From Stereum hirsutum FP-91666 SS1 (lineage: Eukaryota; Basidiomycota; Agaricomycetes; Russulales; Stereaceae): 64,000 bases of DNA. Below are positions 57,620-64,000 of this stretch, piece by piece. A program made the position numbers and the translations under genes. Under the pieces are notes generated by a model, which worked only from the letters and a program-made list of their open reading frames with translations, made no database searches and was not told the DNA's origin. The stretch's first letter is position 1, and each line of letters starts with the position of its first letter. The stretch lies in contig NW_006763132.1 of assembly GCF_000264905.1 (NCBI RefSeq), positions 2,082,719 through 2,146,718 on the forward strand, given 5' to 3'.

Positions 57620-60600
57620 TCAACAGATGAACAACAAATTCGTATCCTGTTCCATATCCAGACCCAAGGAAGAACACATCAGCCCACACCCTTCCCATCA
57701 AGAACACCTCCCATAGAAAAGGGAAAGCGAAAATAGTAAAATACCGGACGAGGAAGAGTAGAAAGGTGATAGAGAAAGGATAGAAAAGCGGACGAGGAAG
57801 AAAGGACGCACCATCGGATGCGAACTCGAAAGCTGTGGTTTCTGGCTGTACTTCGCCTTCAAGATCTGCCTCAGGCCCTGCAAGAGCTGCATGTAGCTCT
57901 GCTGCGGGTTCGCGGAGAGGGCGGTTATGAAGGCCTGTTGTAGCATCATGACGGACAAAGTCAACAAGAAAGAACGCGAAGAGGGCTTCGAAGAAGAGAA
58001 CGCACGTATGACATAGCGCCCGTCGCGCTGCCTGCCTCGTTCGCGTCCGCGCTCGTCTGTGAATCTTTACAGCCGCTCCACGAGATCTATGAACAAATCC
58101 CGACCATCAGCGTCCTATCACCCTCACACACCCCACAACCCATCACCCTCAACCCAAACGAGGAAAAAAGCGTCCAAAAACACTCACACAATCGGCCGAA
58201 CTCGTCTTCGTCCGCCTACTCCTCTCCTCCGCCTTCTTCCCACCCCCACCCGTCGCCGTCTTCGCGATCTTCGTCAGACTGCTGAACACGCCGCCCATGT
58301 CTCCTCTTGCGTACGATGTGACGGCGGTGAGGAGCCCCTGGCCCGCTTCCGCGGCGAGGTTCGGTTCTTTGATTTTTCCTTCGGTTGAGTACTGTTGGTG
58401 GGGTGGGGAGGGTGGGGGCAGAGGGATTGGGTGGACGGAGGGCGGGGGGGTGATTGTGTGCGGAGGGGCGAGGAGGCATACGGCGAGATGGAGAGGGCAA
58501 AAAGAGAGAATCAGGTATCAGTAAAATTCGTAATCGTCAAGAACCATAAAATAGACGCACGATATAAGGCAGATCTAACCGTCCAAATTCATCAGCCGTC
58601 TTACTCTCCATATCCATAATACCTCAACGCTGCAAAAGAAAAAAAAACGTACCCAACGCAGACCCCGAATGGCACGACTACACCCATCACAGAGCGAAAA
58701 GAAAATCGAGCCGTCAGACCTTCCGTACTCGCGTGTATTATGCTAGAAAGACGAGCAGAAAGAACTCACGTCGTATATCGCCGTCAGCCGACATCCAGCC
58801 GGGAGCGGCCGTACCATTATATCGTGCATTTCCTATGCACGAACAGTCAATCAACCGCAAATGCAACAGAGCGGAATCGAACGGGAGGAAGTCAAAAAGA
58901 ACGTACATCGTCCACGATATGTCCGTTCTCCTTGAAATCGACGGGGTAGATGACTACACGACCGCCGCACACCAAACCCCATTGAGCATGATGGCGGATG
59001 TAAAGCAAGAGGGCAGAGCCAGCGGCGGAAGAACGCACCCTCATCATACCCATCCGCCTCGTCCCCATCTAGATCCTTCGTCTGTCCTCCGTGTCCGGAG
59101 TCTATTCGTGCATTATCGCACAAACCAGAGGAAAAAATCCAAACGAGTCCGTCAGTACAAGTCCAGTCGACGCGGTGAAGAGTGTCCATTAACGGAGGGG
59201 ATATGGAACGTAGGGGGATGGGGGGTGAGTGTGATGTTGGCAAAGTGAAGAAAAAAAGGACGTACAATGGAAGAACAACGAATCGTTCGGCTGCGCGCCG
59301 TTCACGAGCCACTGCATCGCGCGATACTATATCCAGAAACGTAAACAACTTGGTCAGTACACGGAGAAAAGGTGCAGAGCAGAGTGGGGGTGTAGAGTGG
59401 AGCGAGGATGTAGAGTAGTTTGACAACGGCAAGCATAAGCAAGGGCATAAAACCCAGAGAAGGAACTTACGATATTCTCCTTCGTCGGGATCGCACGCGG
59501 GTCGTTCTGGTCGTCCGTGAGCATCACGATATCGTCCTCTTTATACCCAAACTGGCCTATCCACGCCATCAGCACAACATCCGCTCCCTCCCCGTCCGTT
59601 TGCACAACGAACAAAACTGAAAACTTACCACACAAAAACCGCTTAATATTCCGCGCATCATTAATACACCCCTTCAGCTCCGCGCTCGTCCCGAAATAGT
59701 TGATGCCTATGCAGAGCGCCTTCTTCTTCCCGTTGCACTGCGAGTACTGGAAGTAGGGCTGTTCTTGCTGGTGCGAGTATTGGTTCTCGAATTGCGGGCC
59801 GTAGTTCTGTTGGTTGGTGGGGGGACGTTGGGGGGGTGGGCCGGCTGGGGGTGGGAGTGAAGGGGCGATGATGAGAGGGACGGAAGAAGAGTGAGACGGA
59901 GGAGTGGGAGGTGAGAGTGCGTCGGTCAGCCAACGAAGGAACAAATAATCCTTCCAAGGCAACCCAACGACGAAAGAAAGACATACAGGGCGGCGCATAC
60001 CCTCCATACCCGCTCTCTCCACCTCCATACCCCGCGTTCCCTCCATATCCCGACTGACCGCCACCTCCACCGCCATACCCCGACGGCCGACTGCCCTGAT
60101 GACTGCGCGTGCGAACATCCCACCAAGACGAGGAGCGAGGAGCGAATATCCCGACGAGAAGCGAAGGAGGAGCGAGAAGAGAAGGAGGGGTTCCATTTTC
60201 GTCCACGTCCATAAGAGGGTCATAGGTCATGTGTGCATCGGGCGTCAAAGAGGTCAGTCGTCCAGCGTCAAAACGTTAAACGAGCGCAACCGGTCAACAC
60301 AGACGACACCAAAAATAAGCGGAAAAGAAAGCCCAGTCAGTCCAACATCCTTCAACACCGACTCCAGCTCCAAGAACGAAGACATTGAGTGCCAAGTGAA
60401 AAGACATCGAGTGACCAGAGAATGGAGTAGACAAAAGAAAGACGAAAACGCACGGCATAGGCGGCGGTCCACTCGGCGGTCCATACCCTCCTTGTCCTTG
60501 ATCATACCCTCCATAGCCACCCCCACCGCCTTGGGCGGGGTAGCTGTTCCGCGAGACGGGCGGTGGGCCAGGTGGGGGTCCGTACCTGTTCGTTTGTTGG

Positions 60601-61079
60601 TCGTTTATTTGTTCGTTTGGTTGGTGTGATTGGTGGTTGGGGGAGTGGAGGGTGAAGTGTTCGGGATTCCGATTGAGAACAAGGGTGGAGAATGGTATAG
60701 TGAGGAGAGACGGACGTAAGCGTAGGAATAAGATCTAAAGATATGAGAACGCTAGCGTACCCTGAAGGAGGAGCATCAGGCGGCGGCCCATACGAAGGTG
60801 CATAGCCTGGACTATTGAACCCTGGCTCTCTACACACGTATTCGACATTCGAGAACAGTTGCACATGTGAGCTCCCTGCCACGCTTGGACGGGATAAGAA
60901 AAGACATACGGAGACGGGAATCCAAATCCACTGTACAGCGTCAAAACACGTCAGTAACACAAACGCAACGCAAGAACAGGACGAAACGGTACGCACCCCG
61001 GCGGCGGGGGACCTCCCTGCGGCCCACGGTGCTGATGATGATGATGCTGTTGTTGCTGGCCTGGATAATTGTTCCACAT
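57620..61079 (-). CDS. Metacaspase (type I), apparently intact copy A
   Basis: About 15 minus-strand exons, from ATG 61079 to TGA 57620-57622 (last exon 57620-57646, DTNLLFIC). The prodomain is Gln/His then Pro/Gly/Tyr-rich, with repeated YGPPPGPPP and GYGGGGGGQSGYGG units. The caspase-like fold follows: KKKALCIGINYFGTSAELKG (about 59690-59740), FGYKEDDIVMLTDDQ, AMQWLVNGAQPNDSLFFH, the catalytic His in YSGHGGQTKDLDGDEADGYD (about 59040-59103), and the catalytic Cys in SCHSGSALDLP (about 58650-58677 and the next exon). The C-terminal p10-like part is WSGCKDSQTSADAN to AFITALSANPQQSYMQLLQ. Metacaspases are Ca2+-activated, cut after Arg or Lys, and act in stress, protein quality control and cell death in fungi. 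A TAAATAAA element about 120 bases upstream may serve as TATA box. Confidence 0.92.
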
Positions 61080-61275
61080 CGTTTACTTGCCGTATAATAT
61101 TTGAATCAAGAATAAATCGATGAAGAAGAGCGTAAGATGAAAGAAGTGAGTGTGATGTTGATGGAGAGGACAAGGCGCAGCTTTGATTGAAAGCTGTGGC
61201 TTTATTTAGTCACACGTAAGAGGGGCGCTTAGGTGCCACCGCCACACCGACGCCTCTTTCTTTCCTTCCTCGACG
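61080..61275. promoter_or_regulatory. Short divergent promoter, metacaspase A / POP5
   Basis: Only 196 bases separate the two start codons. On the minus strand it contains CTAAATAAAG (about 61199-61208), a possible TATA element for the metacaspase. POP5, a housekeeping gene, shows no TATA. Confidence 0.5.
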
Positions 61276-62197
61276 ATGGTTCGCTTCAAGGTCCGTCTCT
61301 TTCATCCATCTTCAGGCAACATGAACTCATTCAAATCAAAATTTAATACTTTGTTGTTAGAATCGGTGGATTCTCGTCGAGTTCCTACCCATGTCTCCTA
61401 CTAGCACCTCCGACCAAGACCTAACCGGTCAACGCATCTTCAACGCCCTCCGACAAAGCATAATCTCCAACTTTGGAAGCGCAGGCTGGGGCTCTGTCGC
61501 CGCTTCCCTTTCCGGTACGTCTCTTTCATGAACATGATGACGTGTTCCCTGGCTTGACGAATAATGAATATGAATGAATCACAGTCAAATACTTCTCGCC
61601 CACGACGAACCTCTGTATCGTCCGTGTCGCGCGCGATCCATACCGCACGGCATGGGCGGGCGTGAGTATGCTTTCGAATATTGAAGGGAAGGTGTATTTG
61701 CCTAATGTTATACATGTCTCTGGTACGCGTCTTTTCTCTCTTATCTTATCCCTTTTATGTTCTTTATTTGGGAGGTGGATGTTGGATGATGGATGTACTT
61801 TTACGATGCCACGCGGTTTGCTATGGTTGGCCTTTCCGTACATGCGCTCGATAGCGTTGTCGTTCCATCCGTTTGCCCTCTTCCGAAAATACAATCAATC
61901 TCTCTTCAGGACAAACCTAACTAACGCCCCTTCCCTCCCTCCCTCCCTCCTCTCCCGAAACAGGCACAATAAAACATACCCAACTCGCAGCTATAGAACA
62001 CAACCGAACCATCATCGCCCGCTACCGCGCTTCTTCCAAAACGCCTACCCATCCTCGTGAGTTCCACCCCCTTCTCTGCGCATCTATTCATACGCTGATA
62101 TGACACTTTGTCAACGTGAAACGTGACAGATATGGCCGATTCATACGAGGGTTACCTCGAGAAAAGCGCGATGGAGATCTCGAGCCTGCAAGATTAA
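61276..62197 (+). CDS. POP5: RNase P/MRP protein subunit POP5
   Basis: Five exons close in phase (156 codons): 61276-61290, 61361-61514, 61585-61722, 61964-62056, 62130-62197. The first exon is only five codons, MVRFK, and joins to NRWILVEFLP, the conserved POP5 start. ALRQSIISNFGSAGWGSV, LCIVRVARDPYRTAWAGVSM and HVSGTIKHTQLAAIEHNR then cover the whole fold. POP5 is a small nuclear protein that binds the catalytic RNA of RNase P (tRNA 5' processing) and RNase MRP (rRNA processing). The C-terminal tail (ADSYEGYLEKSAME) is acidic and short. Length and structure are normal for the family. It is divergent from the metacaspase. Confidence 0.95.
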
Positions 62198-62930
62198 AAT
62201 CCAGACATATATCACTTGATTCCATCATACCGCCATGTCCTGTCGCTATTTCCGCCGACCCGAGCCCGATCTCATCCCACCCGACGCTGTCCTTGAACCT
62301 CCCCTAAGTACGACTCTTGAAAATCCCCAACGACTCCTTCCTTCGGCAAAGTCGAACTGTACCGTACCACTGTCCGCCTTGAGCCGAACCGAGTCGAAGC
62401 TTAACGCGGACTGGTTAATAAGCAATGGGTTGCGTGGAGCTCAAGGGTAAGGGAGGCGAGGGGTTGGGTCGAATGAGGCAGGAAAGGGAGGAGAGGGGAG
62501 GGAGTGGAGGACAGAACCGCTGATCATGACTATTGGGACTGGGCAGGATGTGAGTGGGACGCGTACAATCAGGAGCAAGAGGAATGGGACGTGTAGAAAG
62601 GGTAGAGGCCGTCAACGGATCAGCACGAGCGGGTTGCTCTGGGATGCGTTCGAGTTGGACGGGGCGAGTACGAACGACGACGAAAAAAGTTACATTTCTA
62701 CGTTTAGTGGTTGGATGTGGCCCAAGATGCAGATAGCTGTTAGATGCAAATGCTATAGCATGAGCCTGAGTAGGTGCGAGAGGTGTTTTTAGCAACAATC
62801 CAGGGTTCGCGCATATGCACCAATGAGAAGCCGGGTTGGTTTGGTAAGTGGTGGGCTCATACATATAAGTCTCTGGCTAGGCGGGTGGTCATAGGCTAAG
62901 TCGGTAAACATTAAACATTGCGTAGCAATT
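62198..62930. other. Intergenic, no gene supported
   Basis: The POP5 3' flank. A long Pro-rich minus frame (62415-62864) exists but has no signature and no splice partner. Confidence 0.4.
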
Positions 62931-63360
62931 GATCATGTCACTGGAGGGCCGCGACTCGACGGACAAGGATGTCTGCTGGGTGGCACGAATCCAAGTGTGG
63001 CACCATCGCGAAGGCACCTTCCCAGGAACCAGGACGCCGGCCATTGACAAGGAACTTTATTCTGGTCCGACGGCTTTTCCTCGTACACCGCCGGAGGGCG
63101 GAAGCCTTGTAACAGGGTCGGCCGGGCGGCACGTTGTCACAGGCCAGACACGATACTGTTCCGGGGTTTTTCGGACGGACCCTGATCCAATGTTGCCGGC
63201 CAAGGTTGTACCAAGGTTGTCCATGGGGCACTGCGAGGGTTCCCGCCAAGCCGTCAAACACCCAAAATGCTGGTTGCCCGCGGCAAGAATTGAACGCGCG
63301 GCCTAAAACCACGGTCGGGCACAGAACAAACCTATAGCGAAACCACTAGACCATAGAGGC
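62931..63360 (-). mobile_element. SINE-like repeat with tRNA-like head
   Basis: Read on the minus strand from 63360 it begins GCCTCTATGGTCTAGTGGTT, containing a good A box (TGGTCTAGTGG), followed at the expected order by a B-box-like GTTCAATTC near 63290. The 3' half of a tRNA does not pair with the GCCTCTA start, so this is not a normal tRNA gene. A GC-rich unrelated body follows to about 62931. Part of it (63216-63316) recurs at 63900-64000 after the gap. A tRNA-derived SINE is the simplest reading; a decayed tRNA is the alternative. Confidence 0.4.
63216..63316 (+). repeat. 101-base block, copy 1
   Basis: Identical over all 101 bases to 63900-64000, in the same orientation. It contains the B-box-like part of the SINE-like repeat. 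Confidence 0.95.
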
Positions 63361-63770
63361 GTACACAACTAGCGAGACACCTTGAATATGTTCATCCGCT
63401 GCTGTTTTTTCCAAGGGTATAGAAGACGGACTGGAGGGACAGATGGTCGAAATAAATACGTAGCAGGTATCTACTAAATGGATAGTACTTACATGAGTGG
63501 TATATGACACTCAGTGAGGCGGGGAAGGATGAGCTACCCAAGGAGAACGCGACTTGGGCATATGCAGTCGTCAGAGCTTTCTGAAGGCGGTAGGGAGCGG
63601 CTGACTAAGCGGATACGTAGAGGGGAGGACGTTGCAACCTTGGGACAACCTTTTCGAAAAGCCCTGTTGCACGGGCTGCCGGACAAGCCTGGAACATCAA
63701 TTTCGAAAATCCTCGTTATGGTATCGGTGCCGGGATCGCACATGGTCGCAGCGTCCCTATCCCGGGTATT

Positions 63771-63899
63771 NNNNNNNNNNNNNNNNNNNNNNNNNNNNNN
63801 NNNNNNNNNNNNNNNNNNNNNNNNNNNNNNNNNNNNNNNNNNNNNNNNNNNNNNNNNNNNNNNNNNNNNNNNNNNNNNNNNNNNNNNNNNNNNNNNNNN
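63771..63899. other. Assembly gap (129 N)
   Basis: A run of 129 undetermined bases. The sequence resuming at 63900 is identical to 63216 onward, so a repeat probably caused the break. Confidence 0.99.
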
Positions 63900-64000
63900 G
63901 TTGTCCATGGGGCACTGCGAGGGTTCCCGCCAAGCCGTCAAACACCCAAAATGCTGGTTGCCCGCGGCAAGAATTGAACGCGCGGCCTAAAACCACGGTC
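63900..64000 (+). repeat. 101-base block, copy 2, cut by window end
   Basis: Identical to 63216-63316; it continues beyond the window. Confidence 0.95.

Noticed and set aside
62415..62864. A 150-codon Pro/Thr-rich minus frame after POP5
   Set aside because: No motif and no splice continuation; probably chance in a GC-rich 3' flank.
63276..63360. A functional tRNA gene on the minus strand
   Set aside because: A- and B-box-like sequences are present, but the acceptor stem cannot pair and the spacing is too long without a convincing intron.

Overview
The window reads as nuclear DNA of a filamentous basidiomycete, most likely an Agaricomycete. Genes are cut by many very short GT-AG introns (about 45-75 bases; one transporter has 21 exons and a lactate-dehydrogenase-like gene has 16). 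F-box/leucine-rich and DUF6534-type membrane proteins, which are expanded in mushrooms, are present, and there are no bacterial operon signals. I rebuilt several exon structures by hand from reading frame, splice signals and family motifs; where this was done the phases close exactly, and where I could not close them the entry says so.

Layout. 1-3.4 kb: a 2.9 kb transposon-like element with long terminal inverted repeats that carries a second, 302-base palindromic element inside its right repeat. 3.4-10.5 kb: two F-box-family paralogues (the first has lost its F-box) flanking a small unknown minus-strand gene and a MINDY-type deubiquitinase ending in a CaaX box. 10.7-20.9 kb: a compact metabolic stretch with a flavocytochrome b2-like FMN dehydrogenase, a divergently transcribed alpha/beta hydrolase, a 2-oxoglutarate/Fe(II) dioxygenase and a Dal5-type MFS permease. 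22.9-28.3 kb: a calpain-type protease with a C-terminal ZZ zinc finger, and a serine-rich protein of unknown function. 28.3-35.0 kb: gene-poor and decayed, with an amidohydrolase remnant and an inverted pair of coding-like fragments. 35.0-47.3 kb: a GPI-anchored-type Ser/Thr-rich protein, two polytopic membrane proteins, two disordered proteins and the cytochrome oxidase assembly factor COA6. 48.8-61.1 kb: two metacaspase copies on the same strand. The downstream copy (57.6-61.1 kb) looks intact. The other is broken by at least three insertions and has one exon on the wrong strand. 61.3-62.2 kb: the RNase P/MRP subunit POP5. 62.9-64 kb: a tRNA-headed SINE-like repeat, an assembly gap and a duplicated 101-base block.

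No clearly new defence or biosynthetic system is visible. The most informative structures are the transposon nests: one keeps its own empty site in the opposite arm, and one metacaspase copy shows a TA-flanked MITE, a hAT-like MITE with an 8-base duplication, and an inverted exon whose splice acceptor lies at the end of a transposon. The 10.7-20.9 kb enzyme and transporter group is the best candidate for genes that work together, but this rests on adjacency only.
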